This document shows, piece after piece, positions 8,548 to 19,804 of a stretch of 64,000 nt of DNA. Source of the stretch: G963663495 sp963663495 (GTDB taxonomy: Bacteria; Bacteroidota; Rhodothermia; Rhodothermales; Bin80); contig OY760427.1 in the NCBI GenBank assembly GCA_963663495.1, forward strand, positions 4,526,001-4,590,000, read 5' to 3'. Both the position numbers and the translations under genes were made by a program. The stretch's first letter is position 1; every line of letters begins with the position of its first letter. The notes beneath the pieces are model-generated. The model saw only the letters and a list, made by a program, of their open reading frames with translations. It did not search any database and was not told where the DNA came from.

Positions 8548-10871
8548 CCTAACTTCGCCATCCAGTCAGGGGAAAACGCTGAGTTCCGTCTCCAATTCTC
8601 TCGTTTTTCCCTCCTAATAGGGCTATTTCGGCTAAATTCAGCGTTTTTCGACCTTTTTTAGCCGACTTTTTCGGAAAAGGTAATGTAGTGCTATAGAGGT
8701 GTGGACGGGAACCTCCCCCCAACCACCCCGGTACCTTACCCCGTACCTATTCCACTCTCCGATCATGTTTATCCGAAACCGACCCTACAAACGTAAAGAC
8801 GGTAAAAAATGCAACAGCTTTGCCCTCATCGAATCCTATCGCAATAACGGTACCTCCAAACACCGCACCCTCCTTAATCTCGGCCCGAACTTCAACATCC
8901 CCCGCAGTCTGTGGGGGGAGCTGACCCATTGCGTTACTGCCCGACTCAAAGGGAAAGCTATCCTCCCTTTCCAGAATGATGAAGCCTTTCTCAATGCGGT
9001 CGACGACATCGTTACATAACTCGAAAGCAAGGGCTACGACATCCATCGCACATCCCATCAGCAACACCTCATTGATCCAGAGAAAACAACCCATCCCGAT
9101 TCCCGGACCGTCGGCGGAGAACGACTGATCCTTCAGACATTGGAACAGCTCGGACTGGCTGTACTGCTACGTTCGCTCAACTTCTGCGAGAAACACGTCA
9201 AGCTCTGCTGTGCGCTGATCGTCGGACGTATGCTCCACCCGGGCAGTGAACGAGAAACGCATAAATGGCTGTGTAAAACCTCCAGTGTTCTGCAGCTTCT
9301 GGATTTGGAACCCCCGAGTCTCAACACCCTCTATCGTTGCACTGATCTGATCCATAAGCATATGGATCAGATCATGGAGAAACTCTTTGGCATTACCAAA
9401 GCGGTATTGCAGTTTGAAGAAACGATCGTCTTTTATGATTTAACCAATACCTATTACCACGGCAAGAAGAAAGGGAAGTTGTTGTCGCATGGGCGCAGCA
9501 AGGAAAAGCGCAGTGATTGTCCGTTGGTTACGCTGGCGCTCACCCTGGATGGTTCGGGGTTCCCCCGCAATGTGCAGATCCTGCCGGGCAATGCAGGGGA
9601 ACCGGCAACGCTCAAAGAGGCGATTGAGAAACTAAACGGCGCTACGCCCACAGTGATTATGGACTCCGGCATTGCGACGGAGCAGAATCTGCAGTACCTG
9701 AAAGAACAGGGACTGAACTGGATCACCGTGGAGCGTTCCAAAGCCCCTCCAGTCCCCGAAAACAAGCCGGATCAACAGTTTACGACCGCAGGGGGAGTCA
9801 AGATCAAAGCCTGGAAGATCACCACAAAGGAAAAAGACATTGAAGATAATGCGGAACTGCGCGTGTTTGTGCACAGTGAGGCTAAGCAGGCGAAGGAGGA
9901 TCAGATCCTTGAAACCCAATGCAAGAAGTTTGTGAAGGCGCTCACTACACTACATGAGGGACTCTCGAAACCCGGGTACTTGAAGAACTATGAAAAGGTC
10001 ACGATAAAGGTTGGTCGTCTGAAGGAAAAGTACAAGAAGGTCTCACACCTGTATGAGGTAGAGGTCAGTAAAAAGGAGGGCACCAAGCATGCAGAATCCG
10101 TTACGGTGACCCGGCGTGCTTCGCATGCGCGTCGCACCCAGGCCAGCGGAGGGTATGTGCTTCGGACCAGTCATACCGGATGGTCGGTGGAAAAGGTTGC
10201 ACGAACCTACTGGCGACTTACAGAGATTGAGCGCACATTCAGAGTCATGAAATCGGACCTCGGTCTACGGCCCATCTACCACAGCAGAGATGACCGCATT
10301 GAAGGACATCTGTTCATCACGGTACTGGCTTATCATGCTGCCCATCTGGTTCGCACCAGACTCAAGGAACACGGGATTCATGATAGTTGGGCGACGATCC
10401 GAGACAGGTTGAACAGGATTCGTCGGATTACGACCAAGATGGTTAAGAACCAATATCGGTACCTGATCACGGAGGTGGATCAGGATCTGCCTCCGAGTAT
10501 GGTACAGTTCTTTGCGGTACTGGGATACGTGTATGATCCGGATGCGACCCGCACCGTGACCGAGCATGTGGAGGAAGCGAGTGCACCGGTGAGCCAGAAG
10601 CCTCCAGACTCATGACGTATGGTCCCTTCACAACGGTTGAGATAGCGTACTCCAGATGGAGCCACCAGAGCTACGTCCGATGGAAACGATCCGAGATAGA
10701 TCGCAGCGAAACAGGCGGCAAAACACCAGGTAATCAGGGATTCAAACCACCCTAAACCAACTTCAACCGATCCGGTAAATCTCACCATCCATTGCTCCTG
10801 AAAAAAACGGTCCAAATATGGCCACGGGAGAATTCCGTAGGTTAGTAGCACTACGAAATGGCGAAGTTAGG
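8548..10871 (+). mobile_element. IS1634-like element, copy A
   Basis: The element is 2324 bp with inverted repeats beginning CCTAACTTCGCCAT, flanked by TTAT at 8544-8547 and 10872-10875. The three copies in the window all show 4-bp duplications (TTAT, CTAA, CCAG). Copies A and B have the same length. The last 250 bases past the transposase gene are non-coding. Confidence 0.88.
8765..10615 (+). pseudogene. IS1634-like transposase with internal stop, copy A
   Basis: The reading frame begins MFIRNRPYKRKDGKK but meets TAA at 9017-9019, where the intact copy (48059) has a histidine codon. The frame then stays open to 10615, with an internal ATG at 9140. DDE features of the IS4/IS1634 superfamily lie after the stop: D in FYDLTNTYY, D in VIMDSGIATE, and YWRLTEIERTFRVMKSDL. 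A product starting at 9140 would lack about 125 N-terminal residues, probably the DNA-binding part. Copy B carries the same stop. Confidence 0.85.
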
Positions 10872-11882
10872 TTATAGCTCAGCATCTGATCCAGCTGGCC
10901 CCAACCTGTTCGCAGTATTCCACGGTTGAGGCCAGACTTCTGTCTGACGTTTGTGCCAAAGCTCTCCATCGTCCCCTTAGCTGAACGTGTCATCGCTTTG
11001 ATCTTCAGGTCCTCCAGTATCACCGTTGAGGAGCAATTGGCAATACTGCGACTTACCTGGTGGTTCGCATTCTTGAGGACGTTAGCACGCTTGCGCTGTA
11101 TGCGGGCGATTCCATGCTTCCGCCTGTTACGACGGTTGGAGCCTTTCCTCTGTCTCGCCAGTCTTCGCTGATGCCGCTTCAACTTGGCATCAAGACGCTT
11201 CGTATCCGGTTGTCTGATAATGCTTGTATCGCCCTCTGTGGAGACCATAGCGACCTGCCCGCAATTACGGTCAATGCCTACAGCACTGCCGGTATCCTCT
11301 ATTACAGGTGCCTCCATCTTGTAACAGATGACAGCATACCCTTTGCCGGCATTCTTCTTTACAGTGGCTTTGACGGGTATACCATCAGGGTACGGATTGC
11401 CTCCCCGCCTGCGGAGCGCCATATATCCCACTTTCGGGATATACAGCTTGCCGTCCCGAACCCTTACGTTATCCGGGATCGTGAACGAAGGCGTACTACC
11501 ACGTCCGGAATGGAATCTCGGTCTTCTCCTCTTACCCTCCTTGAAGAATGCCTTCCATGCATCCGCCTGATATTTCAATGGGTATCTAACGACACCAAAG
11601 GAGTATTCAGGTAGCCACTCGACCGTGCGGCGCAGCGCCGTGAACCGCTTCCCCAGCGAGAAGAAGCTTACCGAGGGCGGCTTCTCTCCAGCCTCTTTCG
11701 CTTTCTTGTACGCCTCGCTCTGCTATGCGAGGATGGCATTCCACACAAACCTACACGCACCCGCTAATCCAGCAAGTTGCTTGGCGTTACTCCGACTTCC
11801 GGGCAATAGCCTGTATGTGGATATTGCGGTATGCACTAACCGTTTCGGGCATGGCACTGTGGTATATAACTCCCTAATATAT

Positions 11883-12053
11883 GGCAATTATATAGCATGA
11901 GTACCCACGTGTTGAGTTATTTGAAATAATTGCAGTCTTTTCGTGAAAAGCGGGAACCGATTATGAAAAACTGGCGAAAGCCATCCTGTCTGCACCACCA
12001 AAGCACAAAAGTTACTCCTGCGAAGACGCGTGGCACTCAGCCATATAACTCCC
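11883..12053 (-). repeat. 171-bp MITE adjoining tnpB copy 4
   Basis: It is closely similar to the free MITE at 40291-40461, from GGCAATTATATAGCATGAG to CACTCAGCCATATAACTCCC. The inner terminus has drifted (GGC instead of GGG), while the outer terminus is intact. A short spacer separates it from the tnpB unit's own terminus at 11874. Confidence 0.85.
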
Positions 12054-12081
12054 CATAATATCTGTCAGCGCTACGCCGCGG

Positions 12082-15000
12082 CTATCCCTCCAATGTAGCC
12101 ATATAGGCGATGATATCCCGTATTTCACGCTTAGTGAGGACTGCTCCCATCGGAGGCATACCCGACGGAGCATTCTGTCGCTCCGCGATATCTGACTTTT
12201 CGACTCGCCGCACTTCTGAGCCTTCTTGTCGAACCAAAATGATAGTGCTGGTCTCGTCTTCCACGAGCCCAACTATAGACTCTCCATCCAGAAGCACCAA
12301 GGTTACGGTCCCGTAACCGGGAGGAATCCTTGCCCCCGGGTCAATCAGAGATTCCAGCAGCTCCTGGCGAGAAAGTGTGGTCCCAATGCGTGTCAGCTCC
12401 GGGCCGATCTCTCCACCGAGTCCGCGTATGGCATGGCATCGTAGACACTGTCCTCCGGGATTGCCATAGAGTGTTCGCCTCCCCTGTGCAGGATCGCCGC
12501 CGAACAGCGTTTCGCTGTACGATGCAACCGCGCCCATTTTCGGCTGATCCGAACGGTATTGAGCCAGAACATCCTGCAACCCGGGGAAGGCACTAGCTGC
12601 CACCGCCTCTGCAACATCAAGCTGAAGGCCGGGGCGTATTTCTCCGGCAACCAGCTGATCCAAAACCCGCCCAAGGATTTCCTGTGCAGCACCACCGCCA
12701 ATAGCGCCGAGCTTCTGCAAGGCATCCTGCTGCTCCCTCAGCGATCCGCTATCAAGAACGGAACCCAACAGGGTAGCCGCTATGGTCGGATCCAACCCCA
12801 ACTCCGGTACAAGATCCAATGCCGCCGATCGCACATCGTTATCCGGATCCCGCAACGCTGCTGCAATTAAACTGGCCACGGGCCCGAGTCGGCCGACCGC
12901 CTTCAGTGCTGCGATTCTAACAGCGGGCTCCTGGTCCGATCGAACCATCGCGGCAACTGTGGCTTTCTCATCCAAGATAGCTAGCCGACCGATGGCATCC
13001 GCAGCGGCGGCACGTATCCTCTCGTCACCATCAGAAAGCAACGCGCCTATGACAGGAGCCAACACGGACCGCGCTGCCTGCGCCTCCCGAAGCACCTCGC
13101 CCCGGTACGTGCCATCCACACGATCCAGCACAGAGGGCCGCGCCCATACCCCAAGTGCACCTATCGCATCCACCCGCATTGCCACCGGCGCGACCCCATC
13201 TGCCGCATAGTCTGCCAGAAGCGAGGCGTTTTCAGTAGTACCGGAACGCAGGTTGGCGTTGATGGCACGCCGGACCAGCGACTCACCCGACACTCCCTCG
13301 CGCGCCAGCACCATTGCTAACGCTCCAAGTGCACCCTCAATGGAATCATCGTCATTGATGGCGCGGGCAGCCTCTGTCACAATGAAAAGGTCCTCGTCCT
13401 GCAGAAAGCGCGCGACACCCGCATGCTGAAGCCGTCTCAGCGCGACCACGGCCGCAATGCGCACGGGAGCGGAGGGATGATCGGCGAGCTCCATTATCGG
13501 CGCAGCCAACCCAATACGTGCAAGCCCCAAGGCTCCTGCATGCCGCAGGTAGGCATCCTGCTCGTCGTTGGCTTCCAGCATCCCAATTATTGCCGTCACG
13601 GCTGGTGCATGCTCCAGGAGACCCAATGCTTCCGCCGCAAAGAAGCGTACGCGGGCAGAGGGATCCCGCAGTAATTCCATGAGCCGAGCAGCAGCCGGAG
13701 CGTGACGGACATCTCCTATTGCCTTGGCCGCCTGTGCACGTATCTCCGGATCCTCGTCCTGCAACAGCTCCGTCAGCACCTCGCCCAACCGGCGCCCTTC
13801 CCGCATGAGCTGAGCAATGCCCCAGATAGCATGCACACGGGCCAACTGGTGTTCAGTCTGCGCTGCAGCAGACCGTAGCACCTCTGCTCCCCTTGTCCCC
13901 CGTTCCACCAGCGCAAACTGCGCCTTCTGCCTCACCCGCATGTCCGCGTGACGAAGCAGCGACGCGAGCTCGTCAAACGACTTGCGTTTGTCATGCCCCG
14001 ACAAGTACATCTGAATTGCGGTCCTTGATGTAGCCGGTCCAGCACCAGCGGCATGCAACCTCCATATTCGACCTTGATCCTTCGTATTCCAGCCTTCAAT
14101 CCAGTCAGCGAAGTACAGCGCGCCGTCTGCGCCGATGTCCAGTCCTGTAGCCAGAATGCCGGTCACTATGGCTTCATCCCTGGCAAGTCTGAAGGTAGCA
14201 CCATCCGGCTCCAGCTCGAATGCGAAGATGCTTGATCTCGCAGGGACCCCGGTAAACTCAGCCACAATAAAATGATTTTGCCAAGCCCCCCCTAACACCG
14301 TACCTGGATTGTAGACCATCCCTGTCGGCCCCGCGTGGTACAACGCGATCGGAGGAGTGATGTACGCAGCTTGACCGTCCCACCGCGGTTTGAACAGCTC
14401 CTCCTCCATCCACACTTTATAGGTATTGTTGTCGGGATCAGAATACTTGCCGAACTGCCAGTTGATACGCCACCCACTATCCGATCCGTTCACGACGTAT
14501 ACAATGCGTTCACTTTCGCCCGGGTGGTCCCCGTCATTATCCACACTGATCAGATTACCGTAGGCATCAAATGCGAACTCGTGTGTGTTGCGGAGTCCTG
14601 CGGCAAACACCTCAAAGTCAGTGCCATCCAGGTTTGACCGTACGATGACGCCTTGGTGTGGGTACTGCCATCGGCGCCCATCCGGCCCGACGACATTCAT
14701 GCCGATATCACCGATTCCCCAATACAAGCGTCCATCAGGCCCAATCGTGGCGCCCGACATTCCGTGCCCACCAAAACCGATATGAACGGCGTAGCCATGG
14801 CTGATAGGTTCCATGCGGTCGGCCATGCCGTCACCAGAAGCATCCCGCAGCCTCCACATATCCGGTCCAACACCCACGAATATGTCGCCGCCGAATGCCA
14901 GAATTGCACCCGCCACATCGGTAACCTCGGTGTGGAAATCCTCAACAAAAATCTGGGCCCGGTCGGCCACACCATCGCCCGACACATCCTCAATGGTATA

Positions 15001-15477
15001 GATAAGCTCCTTCTCCATCGTGAGGTCGCGCCAGTCATGCAGACTGTCGGCATTGAGGTCCGGCAACCACGTGTTCTCGGCGCTCCGCTCCGGGGCGAAT
15101 TCCGCATGCAGAAACGCTCGCCGATCCTCAACCGTGCGGAAGGAGATTGAGGTGGTTTCCCATGCAGGATGGCTCCGTATGTCAAACTCCGAGTTATTCT
15201 GCCGGCGGGTGCGTGTCACCCAGGCACGCCCCTGGTCGTCCATGTCCAGAGCGACAGGATCTGCAAGCAGTTGTTCGGAAGCCCAAAGCGAGAGTTCCAG
15301 GCCATGAGCCAATTGCACGGACACAGTTTGGCGGATAGAGTCTGCGTCGTGCGCAGCCGCTCCTGGATCCAGTGCAGTGATATACGCCTCTGGCCGCTGG
15401 CAAGAGGCAGCGGTACAAACCAGAATGATACCCACTACTTGAACAACGCGGTGTAGCAGGGGAGCATACGATTTCAT
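12082..15477 (-). CDS. HEAT-repeat, haem-binding membrane-bound dehydrogenase-type lipoprotein
   Basis: From the ATG at 15477 the product has 1131 residues (an ATG at 15489 is also possible). A signal peptide with a cysteine at its end (VCTAASC) suggests a lipoprotein. Residues about 40-480 form a PQQ/sugar-dehydrogenase-like beta-propeller (AAGLRNTHEFAFDAYGN, DNDGDHPGESER, GPTGMVYNPG). Residues about 510-920 are alanine-rich HEAT repeats (LLRDPSARVRFFAAEALG). The C-terminus has a c-type haem site CLRCH followed by the domain seen in PVC-type haem-binding proteins. This architecture is known from Planctomycetes, Verrucomicrobia and Rhodothermota, where an extracytoplasmic sugar or alcohol oxidation role is presumed; the substrate is unknown. 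A 58-bp palindromic element lies about 19 bases before the start. Confidence 0.9.
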   Translation of the reverse strand: MKSYAPLLHRVVQVVGIILVCTAASCQRPEAYITALDPGAAAHDADSIRQTVSVQLAHGLELSLWASEQLLADPVALDMDDQGRAWVTRTRRQNNSEFDIRSHPAWETTSISFRTVEDRRAFLHAEFAPERSAENTWLPDLNADSLHDWRDLTMEKELIYTIEDVSGDGVADRAQIFVEDFHTEVTDVAGAILAFGGDIFVGVGPDMWRLRDASGDGMADRMEPISHGYAVHIGFGGHGMSGATIGPDGRLYWGIGDIGMNVVGPDGRRWQYPHQGVIVRSNLDGTDFEVFAAGLRNTHEFAFDAYGNLISVDNDGDHPGESERIVYVVNGSDSGWRINWQFGKYSDPDNNTYKVWMEEELFKPRWDGQAAYITPPIALYHAGPTGMVYNPGTVLGGAWQNHFIVAEFTGVPARSSIFAFELEPDGATFRLARDEAIVTGILATGLDIGADGALYFADWIEGWNTKDQGRIWRLHAAGAGPATSRTAIQMYLSGHDKRKSFDELASLLRHADMRVRQKAQFALVERGTRGAEVLRSAAAQTEHQLARVHAIWGIAQLMREGRRLGEVLTELLQDEDPEIRAQAAKAIGDVRHAPAAARLMELLRDPSARVRFFAAEALGLLEHAPAVTAIIGMLEANDEQDAYLRHAGALGLARIGLAAPIMELADHPSAPVRIAAVVALRRLQHAGVARFLQDEDLFIVTEAARAINDDDSIEGALGALAMVLAREGVSGESLVRRAINANLRSGTTENASLLADYAADGVAPVAMRVDAIGALGVWARPSVLDRVDGTYRGEVLREAQAARSVLAPVIGALLSDGDERIRAAAADAIGRLAILDEKATVAAMVRSDQEPAVRIAALKAVGRLGPVASLIAAALRDPDNDVRSAALDLVPELGLDPTIAATLLGSVLDSGSLREQQDALQKLGAIGGGAAQEILGRVLDQLVAGEIRPGLQLDVAEAVAASAFPGLQDVLAQYRSDQPKMGAVASYSETLFGGDPAQGRRTLYGNPGGQCLRCHAIRGLGGEIGPELTRIGTTLSRQELLESLIDPGARIPPGYGTVTLVLLDGESIVGLVEDETSTIILVRQEGSEVRRVEKSDIAERQNAPSGMPPMGAVLTKREIRDIIAYMATLEG

Positions 15478-15495
15478 GGTGTCAGTCATAATTAT

Positions 15496-15553
15496 GGGAA
15501 TTATATACGTGAGTGACCAACTGTACACAGTGAGGCACTGGTATATAATTCCC
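15496..15553. repeat. 58-bp solo mini-element (left plus right tnpB ends)
   Basis: The sequence runs from GGGAATTATATAC to its exact reverse complement GTATATAATTCCC. The interior is the tnpB right end (CTGTACACAGTGAGGCAC) joined to about 15 bases of the tnpB left end. It looks like a TnpB element with everything between its ends deleted. No 8-bp target duplication is visible. It lies just upstream of the dehydrogenase start codon. Confidence 0.8.
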
Positions 15554-15564
15554 CAATGTAACAA

Positions 15565-15950
15565 TCCATTCCCCCGTACTTGGCTTCATAATCGCCGAGA
15601 AACCGAATCAACGTTACCGCATTGCGAATGCGTTTCGAGATATCGTTCAAAACTGGCCACCCAAACGGCTATTTTGTCGTCAATGGAAAATGCTCAACAA
15701 TATGGTGAGGAACACAGGATAAAGGCAGAATAGAGCTATTGCGAAGTCTTTTCCACTGATGGACATTATACATACTGATTGTGGCACGCACACATGTCAT
15801 ATAGCGGTCCGATTCGATTAAATTCCATAGAGCCATCATAGCCATCATGATGCTCATGGGCGTGCGCGCCCACCGACAGCGAGGGCAGCACTGACTCATG
15901 GCATCATGCCGGGGTGAGCTTTCACCCTGCGGAACATTATTACCGACGCT
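15565..15950. other. Intergenic stretch without a recognisable gene
   Basis: About 385 bases between the mini-element and the IS5 fragment. Short open frames exist on both strands, but none has a start, length or motif that supports a gene. Part of it may be the left end of the IS5 element or an older IS relic. Confidence 0.5.
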
Positions 15951-15959
15951 CCAGCTGCC

Positions 15960-16466
15960 ATGTACCAGCTCACCTTTGACGACGCCACCTACCTCGGACG
16001 CAAAAAGTCTACGCGCCGGCAGCGCCTCCTCCAAAAGATGGAGCACATCTTGCCTTGGGATACTTTCCGGGACATTGTGAAGCCGCACTATCCCAAGGGA
16101 AAAAGAGGCCGCCCTCCCATCCCGCTTGAAACCATGCTGCGCATCTATTTCATGCAGCAGTGGTTCAATTTGTCGGATCCGGCCGCAGAGGACGCCATAC
16201 TGGATAACGTGCCGATGCGGGTTTTTGCAGGCCTTAAGCCGGGATATGCACCCGGTGAAGCAACGATTCGCAATTTCCGCAACTGGATGGAGGAAACTGG
16301 GCTCGCCCAGCAGGTGCTCGGCGTCAGTAGCCGCCACCTAAGAAAGCACGGCGTAATGCTGCGCGAAGGCATTATTGTTGATGCGACTATTAAAAAAGCA
16401 CCTTCTCTATCCAAGGAAGAAAAGTACATACCAGACGCTGCTTCAAGCGAAGAATCTGGACCGTAA
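15960..16466 (+). pseudogene. IS5-family transposase, N-terminal fragment
   Basis: 168 codons match the N-terminal half of IS5-group transposases: MYQLTFDDATYLGRKK, PYPKGKRGRPPIPLETMLRIYFMQQWFNLSDP, EATIRNFRNWMEETGLAQQ, and REGIIVDATIKKAPS with the first catalytic Asp. The frame breaks at about 16440. The other two catalytic residues and the rest of the IS are absent. A second frame stays open from 16426 to 16542 (reading DRKVSEQLSHPF), so the break may be a frameshift followed by unrelated sequence. The tnpB copy 5 fragment starts at 16613. Confidence 0.82.
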
Positions 16467-16861
16467 GGTCTCGGAGCAGCTTTCGCACCCTTTTGCCTGT
16501 TCAGCCGATGGCCGCGCCGCAATTCATTCCAAGCCCGTGTAGCGCCCAACGAACAGCGATTGCCGGACCTCCCCCTCCTAATCCGAAGAACAGTAACAGC
16601 CTGCCTTAACCATGCCGATTGCCGGCGTTCTTCTTTATCGTGGCTTTGACGGGTATACCATCAGGGTACGGATGCCTCCCAGCCTGCGGAGCGCCATATA
16701 TCCCACTTTCGGGATATACAGCTTGCCATCCCGAACCCTTACGTTATCCGGGATCGTGAACGAAGGCGTACTACCACGTCTGGAATGGAATCTCGGTCTT
16801 CTCTTACCCTCCTTGAAGAATGCCTTCCATGCATCCGCCTGATATTTCAATGTGTATCTAA

Positions 16862-19185
16862 CCTAACTTCGCCATCCGGTCGGGGAAAACGCTGAGTTCC
16901 GTCTCCAATTCTCTCGTTTTTCCCTCCTATATAGGGCTATTTCGGCTAAATTCGGCGTTTTTCGACCTTTTTTAGCCGACTTTTTCGGAAAAGGCAATGT
17001 GGTGCTATAGAGGTGTGGACGGGAACCTCCCCCCAACCACCCCGGTACCTTACCCCGTACCTATTCCACTCTCCGATCATGTTTATCCGAAACCGACCCT
17101 ACAAACGTAAAGACGGTAAAAAATGCAACAGCTTTGCCCTCATCGAATCCTATCGCAATAACGGTACCTCCAAACACCGCACCCTCCTTAATCTCGGCCC
17201 GAACTTCAACATCCCCCGCAGTCTGTGGGGGGAGCTGACCCATTGCGTTACTGCCCGACTCAAAGGGAAAGCTATCCTCCCTTTCCAGAATGATGAAGCC
17301 TTTCTCAATGCGGTCGACGACATCGTTACATAACTCGAAAGCAAGGGCTACGACATCCATCGCACATCCCATCAGCAACACCTCATTGATCCAGAGAAAA
17401 CAACCCATCCCGATTCCCGGACCGTCGGCGGAGAACGACTGATCCTTCAGACATTGGAACAGCTCGGACTGGCTGTACTGCTACGTTCGCTCAACTTCTG
17501 CGAGAAACACGTCAAGCTCTGCTGTGCGCTGATCGTCGGACGTATGCTCCACCCGGGCAGTGAACGAGAAACGCATAAATGGCTGTGTAAAACCTCCAGT
17601 GTTCTGCAGCTTCTGGATTTGGAACCCCCGAGTCTCAACACCCTCTATCGTTGCACGGATCTGATCCATAAGCATATGGATCAGATCATGGAGAAACTCT
17701 TTGGCATTACCAAAGCGGTATTGCAGTTTGAAGAAACGATCGTCTTTTATGATTTAACCAATACCTATTACCACGGCAAGAAGAAAGGGAAGTTGTTGTC
17801 GCATGGGCGCAGCAAGGAAAAGCGCAGTGATTGTCCGTTGGTTACGCTGGCGCTCACCCTGGATGGTTCGGGGTTCCCCCGCAATGTGCAGATCCTGCCG
17901 GGCAATGCAGGGGAACCGGCAACGCTCAAAGAGGCGATTGAGAAACTAAACGGCGCTACGCCCACAGTGATTATGGACTCCGGCATTGCGACGGAGCAGA
18001 ATCTGCAGTACCTGAAAGAACAGGGACTGAACTGGATCACCGTGGAGCGTTCCAAAGCCCCTCCAGTCCCCGAAAACAAGCCGGATCAACAGTTTACGAC
18101 CGCAGGGGGAGTCAAGATCAAAGCCTGGAAGATCACCACAAAGGAAAAAGACATTGAAGATAATGCGGAACTGCGCGTGTTTGTGCACAGTGAGGCTAAG
18201 CAGGCGAAGGAGGATCAGATCCTTGAAACCCAATGCAAGAAGTTTGTGAAGGCGCTCAATACACTACATGAGGGACTCTCGAAACCCGGGTACTTGAAGA
18301 ACTATGAAAAGGTCACGATAAAGGTTGGTCGTCTGAAGGAAAAGTACAAGAAGGTCTCACACCTGTATGAGGTAGAGGTCAGCAAAAAGGAGGGCACCAA
18401 GCATGCAGCATCCGTTACGGTGACCCGGCGTGCTTCGCATGCGCGTCGCACCCAGGCCAGCGGAGGGTATGTGCTTCGGACCAGTCATACCGGATGGTCG
18501 GTGGAAACGGTTGCACGAACCTACTGGCGACTTACAGAGATTGAGCGCACATTCAGAGTCATGAAATCGGACCTCGGTCTACGGCCCATCTACCACAGCA
18601 GAGATGACCGCATTGAAGGACATCTGTTCATCACGGTACTGGCTTATCATGCTGCCCATCTGGTTCGCACCAGACTCAAGGAACACGGGATTCATGATAG
18701 TTGGGCGACGATCCGAGACAGGTTGAACAGGATTCGTCGGATTACGACCAAGATGGTTAAGAACCAATATCGGTACCTGATCACGGAGGTGGATCAGGTT
18801 CTGCCTCCGAGTATGGTACAGTTCTTTGCGGTACTGGGATACGTGTATGATCCGGATGCGACCCGCACCGTGACCGAGCATGTGGAGGAAGCGAGTGCAC
18901 CGGTGAGCCAGAAGCCTCCAGACTAATGACGTATGGTCCCTTCACAACGGTTGAGATAACGTACTCCAGATGGAGCCACCAGAGCTACGTCCGATGGAAA
19001 CGATCCGAGGTAGATCGCAGCGAAACAGGCGGCAAAACACCAGGTAATCAGGGATTCAAACCACCCTAAACCAACTTCAACCGATCCGGTAAATCTCACC
19101 ATCCATTGCTCCTGAAAAAAACGGTCCAAATATGGCCACGGGAGGATTCCGTAGGTTAGTAGCACTACGAAATGGCGAAGTTAGG
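16862..19185 (+). mobile_element. IS1634-like element, copy B
   Basis: The element is 2324 bp, ends CCTAACTTCGCCAT/ATGGCGAAGTTAGG, and is flanked by CTAA at 16858-16861 and 19186-19189. It is nearly identical to copy A, including the stop codon in the transposase, and differs from it by only scattered substitutions. Confidence 0.88.
17079..18926 (+). pseudogene. IS1634-like transposase with internal stop, copy B
   Basis: It has the same organisation as copy A: MFIRNRPYKRK start, TAA at 17331-17333, and a frame reopening at ATG 17454 that continues to 18926. All DDE residues are present after the stop. The stop shared with copy A shows that one stop-bearing copy gave rise to the other, so either the truncated protein works or the intact copy C acts in trans. 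Confidence 0.85.
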
Positions 19186-19499
19186 CTAACGACAATGTGT
19201 ATCTAACGACACCAAAGGAGTATTCAGGTAGCCACTCGACCGTGCGGCGCAGCGCCGTGAACCGCTTCCCCAGCGAGAAGAAGCGTACCGAGGGCGGCTT
19301 CTCTCCAGCCTCTTTCGCTTTCTTGTACGCCTCGCTCTGCTCTGCGAGGATGGCATTCCACACAAACCTAACACGCACCCGCTAATCCAGCAAGTTGCTT
19401 GGCATTACTCCGACTTCCGGGCGACAGCCTGTATGTGATATTGTGGTATGCACTAACCGTTTCGGGCATGGCACTGTGGTATATAGCTCCCTAATAGAT

Positions 19500-19671
19500 G
19501 GAAATTATATAGCATGCGTACCCACGTGTTGAGTTATTTGAAATAATTGCAGTGTTTTCGTGAAAAGCGGGAATCGATTATGAAAAACTGGCGAAAGCCA
19601 TCCTATCTGCACCACCAAAGCACAAAAAGTAACGCCTGCGAAAACGCGTGGCACTCAGCCATATAACTCCC
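19500..19671 (-). repeat. 171-bp MITE adjoining tnpB copy 5
   Basis: Same sequence and position relative to tnpB as in copy 4. It ends with ATATAACTCCC at 19671. No matching target duplication can be checked because the other end of the composite has been lost. Confidence 0.8.
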
Positions 19672-19804
19672 CATTCTAACGCTCACGCCGTGGTCCCGTG
19701 GAAGCTCTTGATGCCCATCCTGAATTGAACCTGGCGCCAAGTTATTCGGTAGCATCGGTTTACAGAGTATCACAATATCTGACGCACGTCAGAATATCTG
19801 GGCA

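Larger units (their letters stand above)
8270..11852 (-). pseudogene. tnpB: tnpB copy 4, interrupted
   Basis: The blocks are 10872-11852 (N-terminal and middle) and 8270-8547 (C-terminal, with the zinc finger and last RuvC Asp), separated by the IS1634-like element. A GAG codon near the N-terminus has become TAG (ATCCTCGCATAG instead of ATCCTCGCAGAG). The extra C near the start, as in copy 3, shifts the ATG frame. One in-frame triplet insertion (KRRRPRF) is present. Not functional. Confidence 0.87.
8265..12053 (-). mobile_element. MITE-TnpB composite element, copy 4, with 8-bp target duplication
   Basis: The outer ends are GGGAATTATATACGTGAG (8265) and ATATAACTCCC (ending at 12053). CATAATAT flanks both sides (8257-8264 and 12054-12061). 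The unit therefore moved as MITE plus tnpB together. An IS1634-like element (8548-10871) was inserted later. Without that IS the composite is about 1.46 kb. Confidence 0.85.
16613..19469 (-). pseudogene. tnpB: tnpB copy 5, interrupted and 3'-truncated
   Basis: The N-terminal block (19186-19469) and a middle block (16613-16861) are separated by an IS1634-like element. Everything beyond about residue 160, including all RuvC residues, is missing. The target already carried a 17-bp tandem duplication (AATGTGTATCTAACGAC), the same one that breaks copy 6. A one-base insertion near 19371 and a frameshift in GGATGCCTCCC add to the damage. Confidence 0.85.

Noticed and set aside
15669..16337. A 222-codon minus-strand frame opposite the IS5 fragment
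   Set aside because: The plus strand encodes a clear IS5 transposase N-terminus over the same bases.
16426..16542. Open frame after the IS5 fragment as a separate small gene
   Set aside because: There is no start codon or recognisable motif. It may be a frameshifted remainder or unrelated flank.
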